Below are positions 8,290-19,424 of a stretch of 64,000 nucleotides of DNA, piece after piece. The stretch is from Marinibactrum halimedae (lineage in GTDB: Bacteria > Pseudomonadota > Gammaproteobacteria > Pseudomonadales > Cellvibrionaceae), in assembly GCF_021234875.1 (NCBI RefSeq), contig NZ_JAJQVM010000008.1, positions 90,101 through 154,100 on the forward strand, in the 5' to 3' direction. Numbering within the stretch: position 1 is the stretch's first letter; each line of letters opens with the position of its first letter. A program made the translations under genes and the position numbers. The notes below the pieces were generated by a model. It was not told where the DNA came from and did not search any database. It saw only the letters and a program-made list of their open reading frames with translations.

Positions 8290-10569
8290 GTGACTGTAGA
8301 GAAAAAAAATTCATCAGAGCACCGTGATAATGCTGCTACTGAAATTGTTTCATCAAAGAAAACGACGGACTCGACTCCATCATCTTCTTCAAATAAAGAG
8401 GAGGAGTCCACTCGAATTGTTCCGTCTTTATCGAAAAAGGCTCAGGCCGTTTCGACAGATGAGGCAACCGTTTTTGTTTCAAGTTCTAATCCGCCTTCGC
8501 AGGGCTCTTCATCAAAGAAATCATCTTCGCCCCCCTCGTACTCAAAGAAATCCACCGCACAGAAACCTATCGCACAGCAAGCCCATGGTGCGCGAATGGC
8601 TGATGTTCATAATCCAGAAACAAGTTCAGCAAAGGGTGCTTCTAGCGATTACACCGAATACGTAGCCTCCACAGACAGCACGTCTAATTCCAAAGGCTTT
8701 CAGGCCGCTCGTGATTTGGCTCAAAAAGCCATGAACGTGAAAGGTAAGATGCTGAAAAAGCGTTTTGTGCTTGAAAGAGTACTAGGACGTGGTGGTATGG
8801 GGGTGGTGTATAAAGCAAAAGATTTACGCAAGGTCGAAGCGGAAGACCGGAACCCTTACGTGGCTGCTAAAGTATTGGGGCGCAGTTTTAAAGATCACCC
8901 GGATGCGTTTAAAGCCCTACAAAAAGAAACTGCCATTAGCCAAACATTGGCCCACCCTAATATTGTTACCGTTCATGACTTTGATCGTGATGGTAATACC
9001 ATTTACATGACCATGGAGTTATTAGAAGGCACCCCGCTTGATAAAGTACTGAAAGAACATAAAGGGGTCGGTTTAGGCAAAAAACAGGCTCTGCATTTAT
9101 TCACGGACATGTGTGCTGCCTTGGCTTACGCCCACAAGCGAGATTTAATTCACTCGGACTTTAAACCTGGTAATGTTTTCGTCACGGTCGATAATGCCGC
9201 TAAAGTATTGGATTTTGGCATTGCAAGGGCGGCGTCAGTGGGCAGTAAAACGGCGATTGCCGATGGCCAAGGTGCGGGCAGTACACAAGGTGGGAATGAT
9301 TTTGACCCAGGCTCTTTAGGGGCGTTAACCCCCGGTTATGCCAGTTTGGAAATGTTCCAAGGGGAGACACCTTGTTTCTCTGATGATGTGTATGCCTTGG
9401 CATGTGTGCTGTACGAGATGCTCTGTGGTGAGCATCCTTACGATAAAACCCCCGCCAATAAAGCGATTGAAGAAGGGTTAAAACCGAAGCGCCCGGATGG
9501 CCTGACCAATCGAGAGTGGAAGGCGCTAACCAAAGGCTTGGCGTTAAAGCGGGAAGACCGCTGGAAATCCACCGAACAATTTATGTATCACCTGTTGCCC
9601 CGCAGACGATCCCCTTGGGTGCGCGGTATTGCCGCCACAACCTTTGTGGCTATCGGTTTGGCGGCCTGGTTTGGTTACGAGAGTTATCAAGCCGAATTAA
9701 GTGTGGCTAATACCATTGCCGAGAAACTCGATGTGGCCAATCAATGTTTCGAGCAGGGTAACTATCAGTGTGCGATTGATAACAGTTTGGTCGTAAAAAA
9801 CTTAGCCCCTAATGATAGCAATGCAAAAGCGCTTTACGATAAATCCATTGAAGGTTTAAAAGATCAGCAATTTACCAAGGCCATCGACGACCTTCGTGCA
9901 GGAATGCGGTCGTGTTTTACCTCTGGCGATTATGATTGTGCATCTGTGAGAGCGAGAGAGTTACTGGATCAGTTGTCAGAGGATGCAGAAGCCCAACAAC
10001 GTCTTGCGGAGATAGAGCAGATTAAACAATCGCAAAAAGTGACTACAGTCATTGCTCAAGCGCAGAAATGTTTAGATAACCAAGATTTAGAATGTGCTAC
10101 ATTATTTCTCGATGAAGCAAAGGCCATTGATTCGGCTCATCCTTCTGTTGAAGCACTATCCCAGGCGCTAATGAGCAGAAAAGAAATATTAGCTGAGCAG
10201 GCCTCTGAGCGGAGTGCAAAAATTTCGGCGCTAATGTCGTCAGCAAAAAATTGCCAACGTCAGCAAGATTACGGGTGTGTGATTGCAAAAGCTGATCAAA
10301 TTCTGGCGATTGATGATGTGAACACGGAGGCAGTCAGCATCAAACAGCAAGCAATATTGGCAAAGCAACAAGCCAATGCCGATGAACGAACGGTAAGAAA
10401 AATTTTGACACAGGCCCAAGCATGTTTGGATAGGCGCAATTACAGTTGTGCAATTGCTAAATCTGAATCTGCCTTGGACATTGTGCCAAAGCACCCAAGT
10501 GCTCTGCGATTACGAAAAAAAGCAGAGGATGCTCAAGCAGCACTGAAAAAATCCATCATGATTAATTAA
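8290..10569 (+). CDS. Transmembrane Ser/Thr protein kinase with cysteine-paired TPR-like repeats
   Basis: This 759-residue protein starts at GTG, chosen because AAGGAGAG lies nine bases upstream. Residues 1-150 are Ser/Thr/Lys-rich and probably disordered. A Hanks-type kinase domain follows, with glycine loop LGRGGMGVV (165-173), catalytic HSDFKPGN (H288, D290, with Ser in place of the usual Arg) and DFG at 308. One transmembrane segment lies at about 446-462. The remaining roughly 300 residues contain five TPR-like helical repeats, each with Cys-X7-Cys (486/494, 542/550, 594/602, 655/663, 712/720). With the kinase inside, the repeats should face the periplasm, where disulfides can form. It may sense envelope redox state or bind a partner. 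The exported protein gene follows 48 bases downstream and may be cotranscribed. Confidence 0.9.
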   Translation: MTVEKKNSSEHRDNAATEIVSSKKTTDSTPSSSSNKEEESTRIVPSLSKKAQAVSTDEATVFVSSSNPPSQGSSSKKSSSPPSYSKKSTAQKPIAQQAHGARMADVHNPETSSAKGASSDYTEYVASTDSTSNSKGFQAARDLAQKAMNVKGKMLKKRFVLERVLGRGGMGVVYKAKDLRKVEAEDRNPYVAAKVLGRSFKDHPDAFKALQKETAISQTLAHPNIVTVHDFDRDGNTIYMTMELLEGTPLDKVLKEHKGVGLGKKQALHLFTDMCAALAYAHKRDLIHSDFKPGNVFVTVDNAAKVLDFGIARAASVGSKTAIADGQGAGSTQGGNDFDPGSLGALTPGYASLEMFQGETPCFSDDVYALACVLYEMLCGEHPYDKTPANKAIEEGLKPKRPDGLTNREWKALTKGLALKREDRWKSTEQFMYHLLPRRRSPWVRGIAATTFVAIGLAAWFGYESYQAELSVANTIAEKLDVANQCFEQGNYQCAIDNSLVVKNLAPNDSNAKALYDKSIEGLKDQQFTKAIDDLRAGMRSCFTSGDYDCASVRARELLDQLSEDAEAQQRLAEIEQIKQSQKVTTVIAQAQKCLDNQDLECATLFLDEAKAIDSAHPSVEALSQALMSRKEILAEQASERSAKISALMSSAKNCQRQQDYGCVIAKADQILAIDDVNTEAVSIKQQAILAKQQANADERTVRKILTQAQACLDRRNYSCAIAKSESALDIVPKHPSALRLRKKAEDAQAALKKSIMIN

Positions 10570-10617
10570 CGGTGAAGTCATCACTTTAGTGAGTCGTAAC
10601 ACCAAAAAGGAGTTTAT

Positions 10618-11334
10618 ATGAAATCTTTATTATCTTTAGCCATTGCAACCGCGATGACCGTTGGTGGTTTTTCTGTAGCCACGTTATCACCTAATGTGAA
10701 CGCAGGATTTTCTTTAAAAGATTTAGAAAAAGCCGTGGATAAATCTGATAAGAAATGTAAAAAGGGCGATGATTCCTGTAAGTCTCGTGAGAAATTAAAA
10801 GCGGCTGCAATCGTCGGTGCCAGTGCCGTTGCCATTAAGTTAATCGCTGATATGGTAGTTGACTATCGATCTAAACAAGTATCCACAGAAAATGATGTGG
10901 TGGCAGAGTATAAGAAAAAGCATAAAAAATTGCCTAAAACCACAGTGGCTTCGTTGTATGATGCAGAATCGGTAAATGGCGATATTATTGAGCCAGGAAC
11001 AAAAGTGGTTATTGCGTCTACGGTAGAAGTGGTGCCTGGCCGTGATGATAAGAATGTACGTGTGCAAGAGCGTTTAACGATTTACGATAATGAAGACAAC
11101 ACCAAGCCACTTAAAGATCTTACCAAAGTGGTCAACCCGAAAAATGAAGCTGGTGGTCGTTTTCAAAATGAATTTACGTTTACTTTCCCTGAAGGTATGC
11201 CACAAGGCGTTTATCCAGTGGGTTCGACATTATTGTTGAATGGAAAAGATGCTGAGAAAGAAGACAATAAATTGCAATTGGTTTTGCATGTGGATCATTT
11301 GGGTAATGGCCAAATGGTGGCAGTGAATCAGTAA
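10618..11334 (+). CDS. Exported protein of unknown function
   Basis: The 238-residue product has a signal peptide (MKSLLSLAIATAMTVGGFSV, cleavage likely after VNA at about residue 30). A Lys/Asp-rich segment with two cysteines (KKCKKGDDSCKS) follows, then a hydrophobic patch (AAIVGASAVAIKLIADM) that may be a membrane or packing helix. The C-terminal half looks like a beta-sandwich (VIASTVEVVPGRDDKNVRVQ, FTFPEGMPQGVYPVGSTLLL). A strong AAGGAG site precedes the ATG. It sits 48 bases after the receptor-like kinase, so a shared periplasmic function or kinase-ligand relation is possible. I do not recognise the family. Confidence 0.75.
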   Translation: MKSLLSLAIATAMTVGGFSVATLSPNVNAGFSLKDLEKAVDKSDKKCKKGDDSCKSREKLKAAAIVGASAVAIKLIADMVVDYRSKQVSTENDVVAEYKKKHKKLPKTTVASLYDAESVNGDIIEPGTKVVIASTVEVVPGRDDKNVRVQERLTIYDNEDNTKPLKDLTKVVNPKNEAGGRFQNEFTFTFPEGMPQGVYPVGSTLLLNGKDAEKEDNKLQLVLHVDHLGNGQMVAVNQ

Positions 11335-11350
11335 TTTACATCACTTCACT

Positions 11351-11412
11351 TTTTTACCAGTCTAGTTTTTACCAGCCTAGGGGCGTCTGTGTTATTGAGT
11401 AGACGCCTTTTT
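11351..11412 (+). terminator. Terminator preceded by a 15-bp tandem repeat
   Basis: GGCGTCT (11382-11388) pairs with AGACGCC (11401-11407), followed by TTTTT: an intrinsic terminator for the exported-protein gene. Just before it, TTTTTACCAG[T/C]CTAG occurs twice in tandem (11351-11365, 11366-11380) with one mismatch. Confidence 0.8.
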
Positions 11413-11555
11413 AGTCCTCTCATTTTATACACAAAACATCTTGAGTCCGGTTTGGATGTTTTTGTAATCCCGTTTGCATAGATTTGTGATATTTTCGTAT
11501 TACTATAAATTCTTTGTTGCTTGAAATTTTGATTTCTCAAACGATAAGGAGAACA

Positions 11556-12095
11556 ATGATGAATACGACGATACATACGCTTGAATCTGCGCCAGAAGCG
11601 GCAAAACCGTTACTTGAGTCTTCTAATAAAGCATTTGGCATGATTCCAAATTTACACGGTGTTATGGCGGAGTCTCCTGAATTATTAAAAGGGTACCAAA
11701 CCATAACTCAGCTATTTCAATCGTCTGATTTTTCTAATGAAGAGCTGACGGTGGTGTGGCAAACCATAAATGTGTATCACCAGTGTCACTATTGTGTACC
11801 GGGGCATACGGCTATCGCCAAGTCTATGAAGGTTGATGATGCAATTACGGCGAGAATTCGGGAACACGCTCCTTTGGATGACCCTAAGTTGCAAGTGCTG
11901 CGTGAGGTCACTGAGCATATTCTTGAGAGTAGAGGGCACTTAAGTGAAGAGTTATGGGCTCGTTTTTCAGAAGTGGGCTATTCAGATAAGCATTTATTAC
12001 AAATTGTGCTTGGTATTAGTCATAAAGTGATGAGTAATTACACGAATAGTTTGTATGAGACACCCGTTGACGACGCGTTTAAAATGTTTGAGTAA
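11556..12095 (+). CDS. Carboxymuconolactone decarboxylase / AhpD-like protein
   Basis: About 179 residues from the ATG preceded by AAGGAG; the frame is open further upstream from a TTG, but the ribosome site decides the start. The sequence CHYCVPGH gives the AhpD-type CXXC plus histidine (C77, C80). This redox motif is used for alkylhydroperoxidase-like activity or for peroxide protection in this all-helical family. The N-terminal segment (ESSNKAFGMIPNLHGVMAES) is typical of the CMD/peroxidase-related subgroup. It stands alone between terminator-like hairpins. The substrate is unknown. Confidence 0.88.
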   Translation: MMNTTIHTLESAPEAAKPLLESSNKAFGMIPNLHGVMAESPELLKGYQTITQLFQSSDFSNEELTVVWQTINVYHQCHYCVPGHTAIAKSMKVDDAITARIREHAPLDDPKLQVLREVTEHILESRGHLSEELWARFSEVGYSDKHLLQIVLGISHKVMSNYTNSLYETPVDDAFKMFE

Positions 12096-12160
12096 GAGAG
12101 CGTTAGCTATTTTTATTTAATGTCTTAGATGTTGTGTTTTTGACATCCAATTTTTTGAGA

Positions 12161-12192
12161 GGCGCTGAAGGAGGTATCTTCATTCAGCGCTG
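12161..12192. terminator. Hairpin between convergent AhpD-like and lectin genes
   Basis: GGCGCTGAA and TTCAGCGCT are separated by about a dozen bases. This is a strong stem between two convergent genes without a T run. It may be a bidirectional stop or a processing structure. Confidence 0.4.
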
Positions 12193-12211
12193 AATCGTAT
12201 TTAATAATGTT

Positions 12212-12832
12212 TTACATTCTTCGACCAATTAATCCTAATTGATCAATCAAATTACCATCCCGACCATACATGCCAGTAACTTCATAACCTTCCGGCACAT
12301 ACATAATACCGGTACTTCCTCCTTTACCCCCCATAAAACGAGAGCTTCGTAAATTGGTGATAAATTGGATGGCGTCGATGTACTTTCCTGCTCGATAGCG
12401 AATGCCAACAATGTATTCACCTGGGCGCAGTCGGAATTCATGATAGTCGCCACCACGGCCACCCCATTTTTTTCCTTTTCTTTCATCGTAAACAAAGCGA
12501 ATCGCATCAACGTAACGCCCAGCCCACACTTGTACTTTTCGTACATGTAAATGTGCAGTGGCGTCATCGGAAAAAGCTCGCCCACCATTGCCGCCTGCAG
12601 CGCGTGACTCTACGTATTCCGATTTATTTCGGTTGTTACGTCGCCAGTGTCGAGCATGTTTTGGGTTGTCGTTTGCATCGTAGCCAGCCGTTTGAAAAGT
12701 GCCTTCAGTCAGGTGGTATTGATATGAAGGTGTTGTTTTGGTGGCGAAGCTCATGGGGCTGATTACCATCAGTACGATGGCAATCAGCATCGAAAAATGA
12801 CCCCTAAAAACGGTGCGATGATTATTTTTCAT
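12212..12832 (-). CDS. Exported jacalin-like lectin domain protein
   Basis: The 206-residue product starts at the ATG spaced properly behind AGAGGT; an ATG two codons earlier is too close. A signal peptide (FRGHFSMLIAIVLMVISPMS, cleavage after SFA) is followed by a region rich in Asn/Arg. A jacalin-like beta-prism domain then shows the repeated pattern VWAGRYVDAIRFVY, YRAGKYIDAIQFI and YGRDGNLIDQLGLI, with Gly-rich GGRGGD and GGKGG loops. Such domains bind carbohydrates. The protein is therefore probably secreted or periplasmic and binds a glycan. Bacterial single-domain jacalins of this kind are uncommon and no role can be assigned. Confidence 0.8.
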   Translation of the reverse strand: MKNNHRTVFRGHFSMLIAIVLMVISPMSFATKTTPSYQYHLTEGTFQTAGYDANDNPKHARHWRRNNRNKSEYVESRAAGGNGGRAFSDDATAHLHVRKVQVWAGRYVDAIRFVYDERKGKKWGGRGGDYHEFRLRPGEYIVGIRYRAGKYIDAIQFITNLRSSRFMGGKGGSTGIMYVPEGYEVTGMYGRDGNLIDQLGLIGRRM

Positions 12833-12954
12833 TATCATTACCTCTATTGCTTTCCGCCTAATCATGTGGCGTCTTAATGATGAGGTAACCATAACGAGGT
12901 TGATCCAAACTGCACCTGAACGGTGATGTTGTTCACAGCGGTTGTGTGGCCAGG

Positions 12955-14541
12955 TTACAGTGTTTTTTGGTCATAGGTTTCATTCACAGCCGATTTAATG
13001 ATATCCATAAAGCGTTGAGTTGTTCCTTCAGCGTCCTTGGCATGGGTAATGGCGGTGATCATGGCAATCCCATCGGCACCGGCTTCACACAGTGCTTTGA
13101 AATGAGATTCATTCAATCCGCCAATGGCCACTAGGGGGCAATCAACCAGTTTACGCCAGTAAGATACCCCATCAATTCCTTGGGGACGCCATGGCATGTC
13201 TTTAGTATTGGTGTGAAATACTGGGCCGCTGGCCACATAAGAGGGTTTTACGCTCAGCGCATGGGCAAGTTCGTAGTGGCAGTGAGTACTTAAGCCAAGT
13301 CTTAATTGATGTTTTTCCAATTGATGAAGGTCGGCGGTTTGCAAATCTTCATACCCTAAATGAACGCCATAGGCGCCGTGTTTGATTGCCAATTCCCAAT
13401 AATCATTAATGAATAACCGAGTATTAAAGCGTTCGGCAATGGCGATGGCGCTTTGAATTTCTCTCTCAAGGGCTTCGCCTTTTAGGTTTTTTGCGCGCAA
13501 TTGAATGGTGGTTACCCCAAGGGAAAGCAAACGTTCAATCCATTCGGCGCTATCCACAACGGGGTAAAGTCCGAGGGGGGAATCTCCGCAAGAGGGGAAA
13601 TTAAAATGGTAGGGTTGAGAGGGAAAATGCACAGAGGGCAGTTTTTCTAACGGTATTTGGGCCGCTTCTGTTGAGCTTATCGTTGCTGGTTTGATGGCTT
13701 GAAAATTCGGTTTGAGAAACTCACCAAAGCTGAGGGGAGCAAACAAGGCTTCTTGCAAACGTTGTTTGGCGATCACAACGGCATCAGCGGCGCTGTAACC
13801 GAACCCCATCATACCGGCGATGAGAGATGCTAAGCTGCAACCGGTGCCTCGGCAGGGTTGATTCAGTGGTAATTTGGGTGTGCTCACCCAAAATGCTTGC
13901 GGCCCGCCAGTGCCGAGCCCGATGAAATAATCACTCACCATGTTGGAATCGGTGCTTGAGCTGTCATCACTGTGCCCGCCTTTTACCAATATTTGCTGGG
14001 CACCGGCTTTTCGCCACTGCCTTGCAAAGGTTTCAGGTTTAGATAAATCGGCGTCTTCAGTGGCTATTTGTTCTGACCATAACGCTGCTTCAAGCAGGTT
14101 GGGTGTCATGAGTGTGGTGATGGGCAGAAGTCTTTCTACAATGACTTGGGGAGGGTCAACCAATAAAGATTTGTTCAGTGTATTGGCGAACACGGGGTCA
14201 TACACCACTGGAATCTCTGTTAGGTTGTGCTCACCGATCCAGTTTTTGAGAGCGATTGCTAATCCTTGGTTGGGCATAAGACCCACTTTGATCGCCGAAG
14301 GCCGTTCGTGTGAAAGACAGGCATTGAGCTGGGCAACAAACTCTTCCGTACTCACTGGGTAGACTTGAGCGGGCTCGCCTGCCTGGGCGGGCTGAGCCGT
14401 CATTGCAGTGGGAACGGTATAACAATGAGCACCGATGGAATGCAGCGCTTTAATATCGGCTTGTAGTCCGGAAAAACCAGCCGGGTCGATACCGCCAATG
14501 GCGAGGACAACTGAAGACTGCTCTGGGGTGTATTGAGTCAT
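12955..14541 (-). CDS. thiDE: Bifunctional HMP(-P) kinase / thiamine-phosphate synthase fusion
   Basis: The 528-residue protein has two enzymes. Residues 1 to about 265 are ThiD: VLAIGGIDPAGFSGLQADIK, the PVVYDPVF segment, and the anion-hole GTGCSLASLIAGMM. ThiD phosphorylates HMP and HMP-P. From about residue 310 the ThiE TIM barrel follows: TTIQLRAKN, FINDYWELAIKHGAYGVHLG and SGPVFHTNTKDMPW. ThiE joins HMP-PP and thiazole phosphate into thiamine phosphate. A ThiD-ThiE fusion substitutes for two separate genes. It is the last gene of the thi operon, separated from thiG by 71 bases that include a small hairpin. Confidence 0.95.
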   Translation of the reverse strand: MTQYTPEQSSVVLAIGGIDPAGFSGLQADIKALHSIGAHCYTVPTAMTAQPAQAGEPAQVYPVSTEEFVAQLNACLSHERPSAIKVGLMPNQGLAIALKNWIGEHNLTEIPVVYDPVFANTLNKSLLVDPPQVIVERLLPITTLMTPNLLEAALWSEQIATEDADLSKPETFARQWRKAGAQQILVKGGHSDDSSSTDSNMVSDYFIGLGTGGPQAFWVSTPKLPLNQPCRGTGCSLASLIAGMMGFGYSAADAVVIAKQRLQEALFAPLSFGEFLKPNFQAIKPATISSTEAAQIPLEKLPSVHFPSQPYHFNFPSCGDSPLGLYPVVDSAEWIERLLSLGVTTIQLRAKNLKGEALEREIQSAIAIAERFNTRLFINDYWELAIKHGAYGVHLGYEDLQTADLHQLEKHQLRLGLSTHCHYELAHALSVKPSYVASGPVFHTNTKDMPWRPQGIDGVSYWRKLVDCPLVAIGGLNESHFKALCEAGADGIAMITAITHAKDAEGTTQRFMDIIKSAVNETYDQKTL

Positions 14542-14578
14542 GGGAGTGATTTATGTGTGTTTTGTGGGAGGCGATTTG

Positions 14579-14596
14579 AGGCTCATTGATGAGCCT
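14579..14596. other. Intra-operon hairpin between thiG and thiDE
   Basis: AGGCTCAT-TG-ATGAGCCT is a perfect 8-bp palindromic stem in the 71-base gap between thiG and thiDE. It lacks a T tract and may tune distal expression or stabilise the processed mRNA. Confidence 0.4.
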
Positions 14597-14612
14597 GCAA
14601 GGTGACGATAAC

Positions 14613-15392
14613 TTATTCGTGCCAGAATGGTTTACCCAGCTCTGGGGTACTGGCTTGAGCGAAGTCTTGCTCTGGCAAAATGCCCGCTTGATAGCCGGTA
14701 CGACCGGCTTCTATCGCATGTTTAAACGCCGCTGCCATGGCAACCGGATCATTGGCTTGTGCGACGGCGGTGTTCAGTAAGATGCCGTCAAACCCTAATT
14801 CCATGGCTTGGCAAGCGTGAGACGGTGCACCAATACCGGCATCGACAATTAACGGCACATTTGGAAAATGACTGCGTAAGGTTCGCAGGGCGTAAGGGTT
14901 CATTAGCCCTTTGCCACTGCCGATGGGCGCGCCCCAAGGCATGAGTACGTGACAGCCAACTTCCATGAGTTTTTCACACACAATTAAATCGTCGGTGGTG
15001 TAGGGGAAAACGGCAAATCCTTGTCGAGATAACTCCTCAGCGGCGCTCACTAGCTCGAAGGGGTTGGGCTGCAAGGTATGATCGTTTCCGATGACTTCCA
15101 GTTTGATCCAGTGTGTATCAAAGACTTCTCGTGCCATCAGCGCCGTTGTGATGGCTTCTTTGGCGCTCATACAGCCAGCGGTGTTGGGCAGAATATGTAC
15201 ATCGTGTTGTTTGATGTGATTCCAAAAGGCTTCACCAAACTGACCATTGCTGCTTTCGCGCCGTAACGACACTGTGATGATTTCGGTATCCGAGGCCGTA
15301 ATGGCGTCACTCATGGTGGTCAAAGACGGGTAACGCGCCGTGCCCAGCAATAAGTGGCTTTCAAAGGTGTTTCCATCCAATTCCCAAGTCAT
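14613..15392 (-). CDS. thiG: Thiazole synthase
   Basis: The 259-residue product is full length for ThiG, which condenses 1-deoxy-xylulose-5-phosphate, dehydroglycine and ThiS thiocarboxylate into the thiazole phosphate. Recognisable segments are [12 protein letters not shown], the Schiff-base lysine context [41 protein letters not shown] and [13 protein letters not shown]. It starts one base after the thiS stop. The operon carries thiO rather than thiH, so dehydroglycine would come from the oxygen-dependent glycine oxidase. Confidence 0.97.
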   Translation of the reverse strand: MTWELDGNTFESHLLLGTARYPSLTTMSDAITASDTEIITVSLRRESSNGQFGEAFWNHIKQHDVHILPNTAGCMSAKEAITTALMAREVFDTHWIKLEVIGNDHTLQPNPFELVSAAEELSRQGFAVFPYTTDDLIVCEKLMEVGCHVLMPWGAPIGSGKGLMNPYALRTLRSHFPNVPLIVDAGIGAPSHACQAMELGFDGILLNTAVAQANDPVAMAAAFKHAIEAGRTGYQAGILPEQDFAQASTPELGKPFWHE

Positions 15393-15393
15393 A

Positions 15394-15597
15394 TTAACCT
15401 CCCACCATGGGGGTGAGTAATTCGATGGTATCGCCGTCTTGAACGGAAGTTTCTTCGTAAAGCGATTTGGGAACGAATTGTTCGTTTACGGCAACCGCAA
15501 ATTTTTGTTCTTTGGGAGCAAATTTCTCCGTTAACGTTGAGAGCGTGATGGTTTCACTCAATTGATGCTCAACGCCGTTAAAGACTATGCGAATCAT
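15394..15597 (-). CDS. thiS: Sulfur carrier protein ThiS
   Basis: The 67-residue ubiquitin-like protein ends in the required Gly-Gly (LLTPMVGG), which is adenylated and converted to a thiocarboxylate that donates sulfur for the thiazole ring. The ATG overlaps the thiO stop (TAATG), and thiG starts right after it. This indicates tight translational coupling. No thiF is in the window; adenylation must be done by ThiF or MoeB elsewhere. Confidence 0.96.
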   Translation of the reverse strand: MIRIVFNGVEHQLSETITLSTLTEKFAPKEQKFAVAVNEQFVPKSLYEETSVQDGDTIELLTPMVGG

Positions 15598-16796
15598 TAG
15601 GCTTCCACTGGGGTTGTGAATCGCTCAGCGGATGAGCGGTTCAATGAAGTTTGAAAAGTTGATGATGACGGAGGTGGTGTTGAATGCTCAGCCACTTTGC
15701 TCATGACGGTCTGCATGACCCATGGCGTTAATAAAATACCGTGGCGATATAGGCCGTTAACGGTGAGGATACCGTCGTGCCAATCAATCATCGGCGCGTT
15801 GTTGCTCAGGGCCGGTCGGCATTGGCTGCGCATATCCAGCAGCCTGGCTTCGGCAAAACCCGAATGTAAGCTGTAGGCCGCAGACAGTAGCTCCATCGCC
15901 GAGCGCAGGGTAATCGGCCCGTCGTCTTCAGATTCGATCTCGGTCGCGCCAATTAAAAACCGCTGGCCTTTTCTCGGAATGACGTAAATAGAGTATCGAG
16001 GATGAATTAAGCGAACCAGATGATTCAATATGACTTCCGGGGCATACACTTCAATCGTTTCGCCACGCACACCACGAACCGTAGGCAAGTCGGTTTTGGC
16101 TCCGGTGCCTCGGCAATCCACCACAAGATCAAAGCCCATTTCTGCTGACAACGCCGCCTTGTTAGAAGCGCCAAAAGTGATTTTGTTTGCGGCCAATGTC
16201 TGCACACGGATGCCTTGCATCATCGTGCAACCGGCACTCAGTAACGCCTGCCTTAAGCCTGAAGTCAGTGATTCTGGGTGTATCCACGCTTCTTGGTCGA
16301 ACCAAAGGCCGCCGTTAAATCGCTGGCCGAGCACCGAGTTTTTATCGGAGAGTTGTGCTCGGTTGAGCGTTGAAAAGGTGGCCGGTGAGCCTTCTCGATT
16401 TAAGTAAGCGGCTTTTTGTTCGAAAGCCAAATAGCTGCCGTGATCTTGCTGATGCGCGACCACCACACAGCCACCTCGGTGCAGCTGCACAGGGGTGGTT
16501 AGATGCTGATTCAAATGGGCAATAAAATCGGGCCAGGCTTTCAACGCTTCACGTCCTGCTCCTAATACGATGGGGCAGGCGTTAACTTCGGTATTGGGCG
16601 TGAGCATACCGCCGGCCGCCCAACTGGCACCTTTGGGAGAACCCCCTTTCGACGCCTCAAACAACGTGACAGAAATGCCACGTTGTATCAGCCCCCAGGC
16701 CGCACTCAACCCTGCAATGCCGCCACCGACCACCGCAGCGGTTTGCGGGGATTGTTTGTGAGAAGAGTCGAAGCTGGGAGCGTTTGACAGCGTCAT
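15597..16796 (-). CDS. thiO: Glycine oxidase ThiO
   Basis: The 399-residue FAD protein has the N-terminal dinucleotide motif AAVVGGGIAGLSAAWGLI and the family's GASWAAGGML segment. C-terminal features are YVIPRKGQRFLIGATEIE and VNGLYRHGILLTPW, which are typical of ThiO. It oxidises glycine to dehydroglycine with oxygen for the thiazole synthase. It begins three bases after the thiC stop and overlaps thiS by one base. Confidence 0.95.
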   Translation of the reverse strand: MTLSNAPSFDSSHKQSPQTAAVVGGGIAGLSAAWGLIQRGISVTLFEASKGGSPKGASWAAGGMLTPNTEVNACPIVLGAGREALKAWPDFIAHLNQHLTTPVQLHRGGCVVVAHQQDHGSYLAFEQKAAYLNREGSPATFSTLNRAQLSDKNSVLGQRFNGGLWFDQEAWIHPESLTSGLRQALLSAGCTMMQGIRVQTLAANKITFGASNKAALSAEMGFDLVVDCRGTGAKTDLPTVRGVRGETIEVYAPEVILNHLVRLIHPRYSIYVIPRKGQRFLIGATEIESEDDGPITLRSAMELLSAAYSLHSGFAEARLLDMRSQCRPALSNNAPMIDWHDGILTVNGLYRHGILLTPWVMQTVMSKVAEHSTPPPSSSTFQTSLNRSSAERFTTPVEA

Positions 16797-16799
16797 TGC

Positions 16800-18928
<2,129 letters not shown>

Positions 18929-19040
18929 GCCTCTTCCCTACGCCGGCATTATCCGGGTCAGGTTCTGCGGGACCGTTTTCAGAGCAATGTTTGCCATTGC
19001 GCTCAAAAACATCTCAGCCATTTACAGCGTAGCTGCTTCT
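18929..19040 (-). ncRNA. TPP riboswitch (THI element)
   Basis: Read on the minus strand, the region contains CTGAGAT, a variable hairpin (GAGCGCAATG / CATTGCTC), then CAGAACCTGACCCGGATAAT and GCCGGCGTAGGGAAG. These are the two conserved asymmetric cores of the thiamine pyrophosphate aptamer. It lies upstream of thiC and no other thi gene. Binding of TPP should repress the operon. Confidence 0.95.
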
Positions 19041-19424
19041 CACTAAAAACCGGATTTCTCTTGATAAAGAAAATTCCAATGGCCAAAGCCTGAGGAGGTG
19101 ATAGCAAAAGTCAGTACAGTCGGCGCCCCGAGAGCGTGGGCAAAGTATACGCTTGAAACTTTTTCTCTGCCAAGCTTTTGCATTGCATCTTGAGAATTTG
19201 TTGCGCGAGATCGTCATTCAATTGGCCTAAAACGGGCATTAGCTCGACAAGGGTTTGTGTTACGCTCGAAGACGTATGATAAAGCCGTGAACAATCGTTT
19301 GAACTAAACGTCACCGTAGTGACGTAATATATCGATTAAATAAATCACGCAGTGATGCATGTTTTGAGCTATCCAATGTGGCCGATTAAATAAATGTGGC
19401 CGAATAAAGAGTAGGAGAGAAATT
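19041..19424. other. Divergent promoter region between thi operon and moxR
   Basis: No gene is seen in these 384 bases. The region should carry the thi promoter and the moxR promoter. At 19376-19411 an 18-bp unit (ATGTGGCCGATTAAATAA and a diverged copy) is repeated in tandem just before the moxR ribosome site. A related GATTAAATAAAT also occurs at about 19334. Confidence 0.6.

Noticed and set aside
13940..14362. 140-codon plus-strand frame opposite thiDE
   Set aside because: It is a shadow of the well-supported thiDE coding strand, with no domain.
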